Assembly (NCBI GenBank): GCA_937875395.1
Contig: CALNCU010000032.1
Location: 1-14,003 of the forward strand
Direction of reading: 5' to 3'
DNA: 14,003 bases
Source: an uncultured Armatimonadota bacterium
GTDB lineage: Bacteria > Armatimonadota > UBA5829 > DTJY01
The notes beneath the pieces were generated by a model. It saw nothing but the letters and a program-made list of their open reading frames with translations, was not told the origin of the DNA and did not search any database. Shown here piece after piece: positions 1 to 6,999 of this stretch (its first letter is position 1; each line of letters starts with the position of its first letter). The translations under genes were made by a program, and so were the position numbers.

Positions 1-506
1 CCGACACATCCAGCGGAATTGAACCGCTTTTTGCAGTGGCCTTTGTTAGAGAAGTAATGGAAGGCGCCAGGTTGGTTGAGGTTAACCCTTATTTTGAAAA
101 GATTGCAAAGGACCGGGGATTCTACAGCAAAGAGCTTATGACAGAAGTGGCAAAGCGCGGGTCAGTACAGTCCATTGATGCAGTGCCGCCGGATATCCGC
201 AGCCTGTTTGTTACAGCGCTTGATATTGATCCTGAATGGCATGTGAAGATGCAGGCTGCTTTTCAGCGCCATGTAGATAATGCAGTAGCAAAAACCGTGA
301 ATCTGCCTGGTGATGCAACTCCAACTGACGTATGGAAGATATACATGCTGGCATACAACCTTGGCTGCAAAGGTATAACCGTCTACCGGTACGGGTCCAA
401 GCCGGTGCAGGTGCTTTACATAGGGAATGAGCAAGGCAAGGATAATCTTGTAGTTGCCGATTCCGGGTATGCAGGAGGCTGCCCGGCAGGAGTTTGCACG
501 GAATAA
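1..506 (+). CDS. nrdJ: Ribonucleotide reductase, B12-dependent class II (NrdJ), C-terminal part, 5' truncated by window edge
   Basis: The frame is open from the left edge (first full codon at base 3) and stops with TAA at 504-506, giving about 167 visible residues. NrdJ reduces ribonucleotides to deoxyribonucleotides in the cytoplasm using adenosylcobalamin. Visible family landmarks in order are: TSSGIEPLFAVAFVR, part of the catalytic barrel; VEVNPYFEKIAKDRGFYS; the block EWHVKMQAAFQRHVDNAVAK; and GCKGITVYRYGS, which is typical of class II enzymes rather than class I. The C-terminus ends in CPAGVC, a CxxxxC redox pair like the mobile C-terminal cysteines of reductase large subunits that re-reduce the active site. 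The tail is short, without the longer zinc-ribbon-like tail seen in many NrdJ proteins. The active-site cysteine and the B12 region lie outside the window. It is convergent with the GH1 gene. Confidence 0.93.
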   Translation, partial: DTSSGIEPLFAVAFVREVMEGARLVEVNPYFEKIAKDRGFYSKELMTEVAKRGSVQSIDAVPPDIRSLFVTALDIDPEWHVKMQAAFQRHVDNAVAKTVNLPGDATPTDVWKIYMLAYNLGCKGITVYRYGSKPVQVLYIGNEQGKDNLVVADSGYAGGCPAGVCTE

Positions 507-514
507 GATGCGAA

Positions 515-555
515 CCCCCAAAATGCAAGCCAGAGAGCGTCATATGCTTTGGGGG
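515..555 (+). terminator. Hairpin after nrdJ, possible terminator
   Basis: CCCCCAAA (515-522) pairs perfectly with TTTGGGGG (548-555), nine bases after the nrdJ stop. The loop is long (25 nt) and only a weak T-rich stretch (CTTGTT) follows, so it may be an imperfect intrinsic terminator or simply a 3'-end stabilising stem. Confidence 0.4.
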
Positions 556-561
556 CTTGTT

Positions 562-598
562 AAGAAAGAAAACTGCCGGAGTTATACCACGCAGGCAG
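562..598 (-). terminator. Weak intrinsic terminator candidate for the GH1 gene
   Basis: Read on the - strand, CTGCC (598-594) pairs with GGCAG (577-573) and is followed by TTTTCTTTCTT (572-562). It lies 33 nt after the GH1 stop codon. The stem is only five perfect pairs with a 16-nt loop, so the T-rich tail is the better part of the evidence. Confidence 0.35.
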
Positions 599-630
599 AA
601 TCCTCCAGCGCCGTTTTTTTTGAGAATATA

Positions 631-1902
631 TTATTGCGCCAGCGTCGGCAGTTTGTGGAGATACCGGCGAAGGATCTCTGGGCTATAACCGTTCTGCGCA
701 ATAATGTCTTTGTAAAACCATGCGCTTGGTTTTGGGGTGCGCTTGAAAGTTTGAAAATCAACGTCAACCAAACCAAACCGTGGAATAAAAGATTCCCATT
801 CGTAATTATCCATGAGCGACCAGTAGAAGTATCCGCGCACGTCAACCCCGCGATCAATGGCATCGCGCAGGGCGGATAGATGCAGGGCAATGTAGACAAT
901 CCGGAAACGGTCATCATCGCATGAACAGCCGTTTTCCGTGATATACACCGGTCTGTCAGCAAGCCTCTCCAGATTTGCAGTAAGCCCCTCCGGGAACATC
1001 TCTTCCAGATAGAAATCCTTGCAGATCATCTTTAATTCTTTATGCTTGATGCGCGGAGCATCCGCAGGGTTGGTGCGCATATCCACCATGTGCCGAGTGT
1101 AGAAGTTCACGCCCCAGTAATCAACCGAATCCTTAAGTTCCCCCACGTATTCTGCGTTAGCAGAAAGGGAGAGCAGCTCACCGGTGCGTATAGCATGGAA
1201 AAACCACTCATGATGCAGAAAATCCTTCAGATTGGTCATTAGGTTATCATACGGATTGTACCGGCGGCTCGGCATATAGTGGACGAATGCGTGCGAGTAG
1301 CTCACCGGCGCTTTAGAATACTGCTTGATAAGATGGTATGCTCGCGCATGGAACTTCATATAGTTTGCTTTGGTAATTGCCCTCTCATCAGACCACGGCC
1401 AGCCAAGATTGGGCTCGTTAATAGTATGCCAGTTATCCACAAAAGGCGAAAGTTTAGGCACAATAAAGTTTAGATACCGCTCAAAGTAACGAAGATTCTC
1501 CAACTGACTGAATGCGCCCTGCTCTTCAAACCAGAGAGGGTGCGCTCCGTGATGCAGAGTCACAAGAACATAAAGGCCGGCTTCTTTAAGCAACTGCAAT
1601 TCATCCAGATAATGTTGCACCGCCTCCATATTAAACTTTCCCTCTGAAGGTTCAATACGGCTCCATTCCACAGACATACGGTACGCCTGATGGCCAAGTT
1701 CCTTAATTAGCGCTATGTCATCTTTGTAGAGTTCATAGTGGTTGCAGGCCATGCCAGAGGCCTCAATTTTTGGGTTCGACTGCTCGTATGCCCAGCATTG
1801 CGAGTGGGTGTTATTACCTTCAATCTGGTGCCCGGCTGTGGCAGAGCCCCAAAGAAACCCTTTTGGGAATGCAAACTCCGGCAGTGAAAATACGTCGTAC
1901 AT
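631..1902 (-). CDS. Glycoside hydrolase family 1 beta-glycosidase (beta-glucosidase-like)
   Basis: The product is 423 residues, slightly shorter than the usual 440-480 of GH1 enzymes, but complete at both ends. GH1 enzymes are retaining (beta/alpha)8-barrel hydrolases acting on beta-glucosides, galactosides or their 6-phosphates. The N-terminal FPKGFLWGSATAGHQIEG is the classic GH1 start. The acid/base Glu lies in TINEP (E163) and the nucleophile in YITENG (E323). The C-terminal WSLMDNYEW block carries the residues that normally bind sugar O4 and O6. There is no signal peptide, so it should act in the cytoplasm on imported sugars. The ATG at 1902 has a strong ribosome-binding site, AAGGAGGG, six bases upstream. 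Upstream lies a TACATGTA palindrome shared with the regulator gene and the epimerase operon. Exact substrate cannot be read from the sequence. Confidence 0.93.
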   Translation of the reverse strand: MYDVFSLPEFAFPKGFLWGSATAGHQIEGNNTHSQCWAYEQSNPKIEASGMACNHYELYKDDIALIKELGHQAYRMSVEWSRIEPSEGKFNMEAVQHYLDELQLLKEAGLYVLVTLHHGAHPLWFEEQGAFSQLENLRYFERYLNFIVPKLSPFVDNWHTINEPNLGWPWSDERAITKANYMKFHARAYHLIKQYSKAPVSYSHAFVHYMPSRRYNPYDNLMTNLKDFLHHEWFFHAIRTGELLSLSANAEYVGELKDSVDYWGVNFYTRHMVDMRTNPADAPRIKHKELKMICKDFYLEEMFPEGLTANLERLADRPVYITENGCSCDDDRFRIVYIALHLSALRDAIDRGVDVRGYFYWSLMDNYEWESFIPRFGLVDVDFQTFKRTPKPSAWFYKDIIAQNGYSPEILRRYLHKLPTLAQ

Positions 1903-1952
1903 AAGCCCTCCTTAGGCTTAATCTATGCAACTGCCAACGTTCCCCGGGGGTA

Positions 1953-1966
1953 ATACATGTATAATA
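1953..1966 (-). promoter_or_regulatory. Predicted operator (TACATGTA palindrome) overlapping the GH1 -10 box
   Basis: ATACATGTAT (1953-1962) is a perfect 10-bp palindrome about 50 nt before the GH1 start. On the - strand it directly abuts and slightly overlaps TATTAT (1966-1961), a 5/6 match to a -10 box; no convincing -35 was seen. The same TACATGTA core sits at the equivalent place before the regulator gene and the epimerase operon. Binding by the window's GntR/LacI regulator is inference. Confidence 0.6.
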
Positions 1967-1998
1967 GTTGGGAGTTGCGTGAAGGCAGTACCCGCAGC

Positions 1999-2994
1999 CT
2001 ACGAGACTTCTTCTTTAGGCTCGCGCGTCATTAATTCTACCACAGCTTCTGCGGGGCGCTTGCCGTTAAAGAGAACGTTGTAGACCGCCTCTGATATGGG
2101 CATGGGGATATGGTGCTCTTTAGAAAGGTTGCATGCCGCCTGCGTGCTGGGGATTCCCTCTGCAACCTGGCCTAGTTCTTTTAATATATCGTCCACCTGG
2201 CGGCCTTCGCCAAGGCCTATGCCAAGCCTATGATTTCTGCTTAAAGGGCTTGCGCAGGTTACCATAAGGTCACCTATGCCTGCAAGACCCCTAAAGGTGG
2301 ATTCGCGGGCGCCAAGCCTTAGCCCAAGTCTTGTGATCTCTGCAAGGCCGCGGGTAAGGAGCGCTGCCTTTGTGTTATCCCCGTATCCAAGCCCGTCAGA
2401 GATTCCTGCTCCTATGGCTATCACGTTTTTAAGGGCGCCGGCAAGCTCTACGCCAAGGACATCTGTGTTGGTGTATACTCTTAACGTGGGGCACATGAAT
2501 ATGCTTTGAACCATGTGCGCAGTTGATTCATCCTCACTTGCGGCTACCGTAGCCGTGGGAACTCCGTTTGCAACTTCTACGGCAAGGTTTGGGCCGGAGA
2601 GCACCACTATAGGGTTCTTGTTGCCAAGAACAGATTTAAGGGTCTGGGATATGGTGAGTCCCGTGCGGTTGTTAAGGCCTTTTGTTGCAGATACAATGGG
2701 TATTCCGGCTGGGAGATGCGGTTGCAGGTCTTTGGCAACGGCGGATGCAGAATCTGATATTGTTACAAAGACTACCAGGCCTGCCCCCTGGAGCGCATCC
2801 GGGATTGAGTTGGTTGCATTTACGTTTTGGGGGATTTTATGCCCCGGCATAAAAGGATTGATCCGGGTTTTGTTTATTGTAGCTGCCTGATCCGGGTCCC
2901 ATGCCCATAACGAGATGGGATATCCTTTTTTTGAGAGTGTTAAGGTAATGGCAGTGCCCCAACTCCCGGCACCAATAACTGCTATTTTATTCAT
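1999..2994 (-). CDS. gpsA: Glycerol-3-phosphate dehydrogenase [NAD(P)+]
   Basis: This cytoplasmic enzyme reduces dihydroxyacetone phosphate to sn-glycerol 3-phosphate, the backbone precursor of phospholipids. From the chosen start the protein is 331 residues, normal for the family. Visible motifs are the N-terminal Rossmann loop AVIGAGSWGTAI, SATKGL, the SGPNLAVEV segment, the helix KNVIAIGAGISDGLGYGDN with the family's conserved Lys, and the TFRGLAGIGDLMVTC block. The reading frame continues seven codons upstream to an ATG at 3015. I prefer the ATG at 2994 because it places the Rossmann strand right at the N-terminus, as in the family, and a GGATAG sequence lies upstream; neither start has a strong ribosome-binding site. 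A near-consensus promoter lies about 50 bp upstream, so it is likely transcribed on its own as a housekeeping gene inserted between sugar genes. Confidence 0.95.
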   Translation of the reverse strand: MNKIAVIGAGSWGTAITLTLSKKGYPISLWAWDPDQAATINKTRINPFMPGHKIPQNVNATNSIPDALQGAGLVVFVTISDSASAVAKDLQPHLPAGIPIVSATKGLNNRTGLTISQTLKSVLGNKNPIVVLSGPNLAVEVANGVPTATVAASEDESTAHMVQSIFMCPTLRVYTNTDVLGVELAGALKNVIAIGAGISDGLGYGDNTKAALLTRGLAEITRLGLRLGARESTFRGLAGIGDLMVTCASPLSRNHRLGIGLGEGRQVDDILKELGQVAEGIPSTQAACNLSKEHHIPMPISEAVYNVLFNGKRPAEAVVELMTREPKEEVS

Positions 2995-3045
2995 AATATC
3001 TATCCAATTGCGCATGACTTCGGCATATTCAACCGTACAGTTCAG

Positions 3046-3075
3046 ATTATAACATCAGCCTTTCCGTAAAGGCAA
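3046..3075 (-). promoter_or_regulatory. gpsA promoter, extended -10 type, with inverted repeat in the spacer
   Basis: On the - strand: -35 TTGCCT (3075-3070), 18-nt spacer, perfect -10 TATAAT (3051-3046), preceded by TGT that makes an extended -10. The predicted start near 3039 gives a leader of about 45 nt to the preferred ATG. The inverted repeat GCCTTT/AAAGGC (3058-3063, 3068-3073, 4-nt loop) sits in the spacer and touches the -35, so it could be an operator. The rest of 3076-3144 shows nothing I recognise. Confidence 0.75.
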
Positions 3076-3144
3076 GCGTTCTTAGACGGTTTGGTTAACG
3101 CCCTTTCGGCATGCAGCCGGATAGAATCTGCAAATTCAAGTTAC

Positions 3145-3193
3145 AAAAGGGAGCAGCTTTGGCAACACAGGCATACCGAAGCTGCCCCCTTTT
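3145..3193 (-). terminator. Intrinsic terminator of the pseudopilin/CBM/GH123-like operon
   Basis: An 18-bp inverted repeat (3145-3162 with 3176-3193, 13-nt loop) begins seven bases after the stop of the GH123-like gene. The arms match at 16 of 18 positions, with A-rich 5' and T-rich 3' flanks (AAAAGGG ... CCCTTTT). The T tract is within the outer stem, as in bidirectional terminators. It separates the operon from gpsA. Confidence 0.8.
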
Positions 3194-3199
3194 GCTTAT

Positions 3200-5524
3200 T
3201 TAAAGAACCTTACGCAGTTTAAGAATTCTCTCTGCTATTAACTTTCGGGACTGGTTTGCATCAGAATTGGCAAAAACATCCGTCTCTTTACTGTAGCGGA
3301 AGCTTGCCCAGGGGATCCTGGCCATTATGCCATCCAGTTCCCTCTCTGCCGCATCTGCCTCTGCAACAGCCTGCTTTGTTCCCTTGCTTCTTGCTTTGGT
3401 TATGCAGGATTTAAGGGTGTTGATATACTTCCAATCGTCAATGCCCTCTCTTAATCCTTCCCATGATAACGTGGGGGACAGCGAACCCACTTCTACAACC
3501 TGTTGCTCATGCGTGTAGCTGAACTTTGTTCTTTTATGAACTCTTGATCTTAAATCATAGTAGGTATCGCTTATGTCTCCGGGCCGGTAGTAGACCCACC
3601 ATACTGCGCCCTCTACCCCCGTCTTTGCAGGCATGTATCCGCCTTCTTTTCTAGCAGACCAGAAGTCATCATACATTGCCGGCCAGCCTATGCCCCATAG
3701 CGTCTTTGCGTTCTTCTTTGCATCCTCTACAGCATCCTTGTTATACTGGGCGCTGCTGCAAAGATACCAGAAGGGATCGCATCTTATATCCAGATTGTTT
3801 CCAAATTTCTGCTCGTTCTTTAACTCGTAGGCGGTGCAGAAGGTTTTGGCTTCCGGCACGGCCTCTTTTGCCAGCCTGTATTCCGTCAGCGCTTGCACAA
3901 AACGTTTGGGATAACAGGTGGGTTCATCGCTAAGATAGAAGTATATCTCCGGCCAGTTGTTCTTTTTGGCATGCTCCCAGATTAGCTGCAAAGTACGTTT
4001 GTAGGGGGCCTTTAGAACCTCCGGGTAATCGCTCTCCGTTTTGAAGTCTATCTCCCTAAGCTTGATTCCGTATAGTTCCGCTAATCGCAGTGACAGCCAA
4101 TCGTCCGGCCCGGCGGCCCAGGTCATGGGTCTGGTGAAGCCCGTACTCTTGTATAAAGATATTACCTTGTCGCTTTCGCTTAAGTCTATTTTGGGTTCAT
4201 TGCCGTCTTTTGTCAGCTTAAGGGGCATGTGCCCGCAAAGCGCGTTTATTCCATGCTCCACCATATCCATAAGGGATGCCTTCAAGTCTTTTTCCGGCAG
4301 GCCGCACCAGAACATGGCGCGGTACGTATCATCAACCAGCTTAAACGGCAGCACTCTAAGGTTTAATGCCATCTTATGCGTGGCCGCTCCCTCTGCACGG
4401 ATTGTTATGGTGGATTTGTAGTCGCCCGGTTTTGCGTCTTCCGGCACATGCAGGGTGAGCCAGTATTGCCCGGTTTGGTTCTTGGATATGTCTATGCCGT
4501 TCTTCTTTTCCAGAATGCCCGGCCCTTCATAGTAGGAGTTGGAGGTATAGCCGCCTCTTAGCGGAATGCTCTTTACGGTGCGGATATCCGCTATGCTGCC
4601 GGGCAGTATTGCGCCGGAAGCGCCCGCAAAATCTGATACTTCTACAGTAACCTGCCCAAGGTTTCTAAGGGCATACATTGCAAAGTCTACCGGCTCGTAC
4701 TCTCCGGGCGTGCAGAATGTGGATAGGCTGCTTATAACTTCCTTTTGGCACGGCACGGAGTCTTTGAATATGCCGGCGTTTGGACGAACGAACGGTATGT
4801 ATCCCAATCCCTGGTATTTGGATGAGAGGCCGGCATCAAGCGGCGAATCTGCTTTGCGATCCATTTTAAAGAACGGGGTGCCGTTAACAATCAGCACGTA
4901 TTCCCCGCCCAGCGTGCCCTCTGATACATTGCTGCCAATCTGTTTTGTCACTACCAGCTCTACGGGAGTGAGTTTGACGTCTTTAAAACTAAATTTTCCG
5001 CTGCATGAGTGAGCGCCAATCAATATTGTTATAGAATCTACATTATTTGGAACTACATACGGATCGGCTACAACTTTTGTCCAATTAACATCTTCTCTCA
5101 GAACGCTCTCCTTTACAACGCTGTTGTTTGCAAGGATTGTAAGCCGCCCGCCGGAGTGAGTATGTTTGAAATTACCTATGCCGTCAATACTCACCCGGGC
5201 GCTTAAGAGCAGAGTCTTGCCATGCAGCTTAGACGTATCTATCTTCTGCTGCAGGTACCATGGCCTGTCGTTTGATTCTTTTGTTATGCAGGCATATGCG
5301 CCGTTACTATCTTTGATTACAGACGATATCCCTGCAGAACCATCAGACCATGGCCTCCATCCATCTGGTATTCCATTTAGAACAGTGCCGCTAAAATTAC
5401 CATTTGTTATCAGATTATCTGCTGCAGACCTGGACGGTGCAGCCAGCAGCAATATAGACAGCGCACTAATTGCTATTATCTGCCCGCAGAGGCACATTGT
5501 TCTTTTTGAAGTTTTCATGCTCAT
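3200..5524 (-). CDS. Secreted protein with N-terminal carbohydrate-binding-like domain and C-terminal GH123/DUF4091-like catalytic domain
   Basis: The product is 774 residues. Residues 1-34 form a Sec signal peptide (basic start, hydrophobic stretch ISALSILLLAAP, cleavage near SRSA/AD). Residues ~36-190 look like a CBM4/9-type jelly roll beginning NLITNGNFSG and are closely similar to the whole mature part of the next gene upstream. Residues ~195-390 appear beta-rich (linker or sandwich domains). Residues ~400-750 resemble DUF4091/GH123 barrels: the segment YFYLSDEP carries an Asp-Glu pair (D533-E534) of the kind used in GH123 beta-N-acetylgalactosaminidases for substrate-assisted catalysis, and LSWEGLREGIDDWKY is a typical C-terminal block. 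Activity on N-acetylhexosamines is family inference, not proven. GGGGGAA lies 11 nt before the ATG at 5524. It is the last gene of an operon, followed by a terminator. Confidence 0.8.
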   Translation of the reverse strand: MSMKTSKRTMCLCGQIIAISALSILLLAAPSRSAADNLITNGNFSGTVLNGIPDGWRPWSDGSAGISSVIKDSNGAYACITKESNDRPWYLQQKIDTSKLHGKTLLLSARVSIDGIGNFKHTHSGGRLTILANNSVVKESVLREDVNWTKVVADPYVVPNNVDSITILIGAHSCSGKFSFKDVKLTPVELVVTKQIGSNVSEGTLGGEYVLIVNGTPFFKMDRKADSPLDAGLSSKYQGLGYIPFVRPNAGIFKDSVPCQKEVISSLSTFCTPGEYEPVDFAMYALRNLGQVTVEVSDFAGASGAILPGSIADIRTVKSIPLRGGYTSNSYYEGPGILEKKNGIDISKNQTGQYWLTLHVPEDAKPGDYKSTITIRAEGAATHKMALNLRVLPFKLVDDTYRAMFWCGLPEKDLKASLMDMVEHGINALCGHMPLKLTKDGNEPKIDLSESDKVISLYKSTGFTRPMTWAAGPDDWLSLRLAELYGIKLREIDFKTESDYPEVLKAPYKRTLQLIWEHAKKNNWPEIYFYLSDEPTCYPKRFVQALTEYRLAKEAVPEAKTFCTAYELKNEQKFGNNLDIRCDPFWYLCSSAQYNKDAVEDAKKNAKTLWGIGWPAMYDDFWSARKEGGYMPAKTGVEGAVWWVYYRPGDISDTYYDLRSRVHKRTKFSYTHEQQVVEVGSLSPTLSWEGLREGIDDWKYINTLKSCITKARSKGTKQAVAEADAAERELDGIMARIPWASFRYSKETDVFANSDANQSRKLIAERILKLRKVL

Positions 5525-5556
5525 TTATGCAATATTCCCCCTGATCTCAAAAATGT

Positions 5557-6129
5557 TTATTTTGCGGTGTTCTGCGCAACAGGCACAAGAGATACATCTC
5601 TGAAGCTGAACTTCCCTTTGGTTGTGTGGAATCCTATCAGGGCATATATAAAATCTACATCATCCGGCACCACCCATGGGGTAAGCGTAACCTTTTTCCA
5701 GTTGCAGTCTTCTTTAAGCGCAATCTCTTTTACAACTTTACCGCTGGTAACAATAGTCAGGCGTCCGCCGGAATACTCGTACCGGAAATCATTTATACCT
5801 TCCACTTTTACTTTGGCACTAAAGACCAGAGCTTTTCCATGCAGGTCTTTTGTATTAATCCTCTGCCGCAGATACCATGTGGTATTCATCTCTTTCTTTA
5901 TGCTTACAAATGAGCCATCTGCATCCTTATTTACCGATACGCCGGACACATCACTTGTCCAGGGGTTCCAAGCGCTGGGCAGGCCGTTTACCACAGGCCC
6001 GCTGAAATCACCGTTCTTTATAAGATTGTCTGCATCCGTACCTGCAAATGCAGGCAGAAGAAACCAACATAATGCTCCAATTGCAATAAGGCTGGTGCAG
6101 AACCACTTTCCAAACAACCTTCCGTACAT
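5557..6129 (-). CDS. Secreted stand-alone carbohydrate-binding-like domain protein (CBM4/9-type), paralogue of the neighbouring enzyme's N-terminus
   Basis: From the chosen ATG at 6129 the product is 190 residues: a signal peptide (LIAIGALCWFLLPAFA, cleavage near residue 28) and a single ~150-residue domain starting NLIKNGDFSG and ending FSFRDVSLVPV. It aligns without large gaps to residues 36-190 of the downstream 774-residue protein, about half of positions identical by eye, including WYL.Q.I.T..LHGK, SGGRLTI and GKFSF.DV. No catalytic domain follows. The likely role is binding of glycan outside the cytoplasm; the ligand is unknown. The frame stays open to an ATG at 6174, immediately after the pseudopilin stop. 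I prefer 6129 because it has AGAGAGG seven bases upstream and gives a normal signal peptide start. The gap to the next gene is 32 nt. Confidence 0.8.
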   Translation of the reverse strand: MYGRLFGKWFCTSLIAIGALCWFLLPAFAGTDADNLIKNGDFSGPVVNGLPSAWNPWTSDVSGVSVNKDADGSFVSIKKEMNTTWYLRQRINTKDLHGKALVFSAKVKVEGINDFRYEYSGGRLTIVTSGKVVKEIALKEDCNWKKVTLTPWVVPDDVDFIYALIGFHTTKGKFSFRDVSLVPVAQNTAK

Positions 6130-6174
6130 TTTGCGAACCTCTCTTTCTTCTAAATACTCTTTTGCGGGCGGCAT

Positions 6175-6819
6175 CTACAACCTGTCCCACATGGCGTTCT
6201 GATCAGGAGTGCCTGCCGGGGGATAGAACGGAGCTGCAACTTTCATCCATTTTACGTGGCCGTCTACCCAGGCAATGTTGCAACCATCGTTGTGCCGCGA
6301 AGCAGGCCGGCAGATACCCCCATAAGTTGCGTGAGACGGCCGATTGACATGGTGAGGATAAGTTATAGTGCCGTCATCTTTAACGCCGATATCGCATAAC
6401 ATAACGGTCTCTGAAGGATTTGCTATATCTGCAAGCCGATAGTACCCGAGATAGTAATAGTTATAGCCATAAAAGGTTAAGTTGCCGCCTAAGTTAGCTG
6501 CTTTTGCCTGAGCCTTGCTTACGGACGGGCAGGATAGAATATCATCCCACTTGGCACCACCTATGTACGGCACCAGCAGGTTTGACCATGAAACGTCTTT
6601 ACCATCGCTATCCTTTACCACAAGATCCGGGAAGCGTTCATCATAGTCCTGAGCGTACATAAGCATGGAGTTTGCAAGCTGCTTTAAGTTTGAAGAGCAA
6701 CCCGTCTGCCGGGCCTTCTCCCTGGCTTTGGCAAATACGGGGAAGAGTATGGCTGCTAATATAGCTATTATAGCTATAACCACAAGGAGTTCTATTAACG
6801 TAAACCCTTTCTGTTTCAT
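6175..6819 (-). CDS. Type IV pilin-like / pseudopilin protein, DUF1559 with H-X9-DG C-terminal motif
   Basis: The product is 214 residues. The start MKQKG/FTLIE is a class III prepilin signal cleaved after Gly5 and N-methylated by a prepilin peptidase; residues ~6-28 form the membrane helix. KAREKARQTGCSSNLKQ and MLMYAQDYDERFPD follow, as is typical of DUF1559 proteins. Near the C-terminus, RHNDGCNIAWVDGHVKW contains the exact H-X9-DG signature. Such proteins are abundant in Armatimonadota and Planctomycetota and are thought to be pseudopilins of type II secretion or pilus-like systems; individual roles are mostly unknown. The ATG at 6819 has GGAGG seven bases upstream. It is first in an operon with two secreted carbohydrate-binding proteins, hinting at secretion or surface display of those partners. 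Region 6820-6962 upstream shows no clear promoter to me. Confidence 0.9.
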   Translation of the reverse strand: MKQKGFTLIELLVVIAIIAILAAILFPVFAKAREKARQTGCSSNLKQLANSMLMYAQDYDERFPDLVVKDSDGKDVSWSNLLVPYIGGAKWDDILSCPSVSKAQAKAANLGGNLTFYGYNYYYLGYYRLADIANPSETVMLCDIGVKDDGTITYPHHVNRPSHATYGGICRPASRHNDGCNIAWVDGHVKWMKVAAPFYPPAGTPDQNAMWDRL

Positions 6820-6962
6820 CTTTATACCTCCACAGTTTAATGATATGATAGATTTTACAGCTTCTGCGGTAGATTTAAGGCGTGATTACAACTTTCATAG
6901 TATCTGGCTCAATAGAATGTTTTAGGCCCTCCTCTGCTCCGTTTATTGGATATTTATGGGTT

Positions 6963-6990
6963 GCTATTTCTTTGGATGGAAAGAAATAGC
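6963..6990 (-). terminator. Perfect 11-bp inverted repeat just after the regulator gene, terminator-like
   Basis: GCTATTTCTTT (6963-6973) and AAAGAAATAGC (6980-6990) are perfect reverse complements around a 6-nt loop, nine bases after the regulator stop codon (7000-7002). Neither strand has a T tract after the stem, so it is either a non-canonical terminator, a 3'-end protecting stem, or a protein-binding site before the pseudopilin operon. Confidence 0.55.
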
Positions 6991-6999
6991 CTCACCCCA

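Noticed and set aside
5567..6202. A 211-codon + strand frame opposite the CBM-only gene
   Set aside because: The - strand frame has a signal peptide, a recognisable domain and a clear paralogue next door, so the + strand frame is a shadow.
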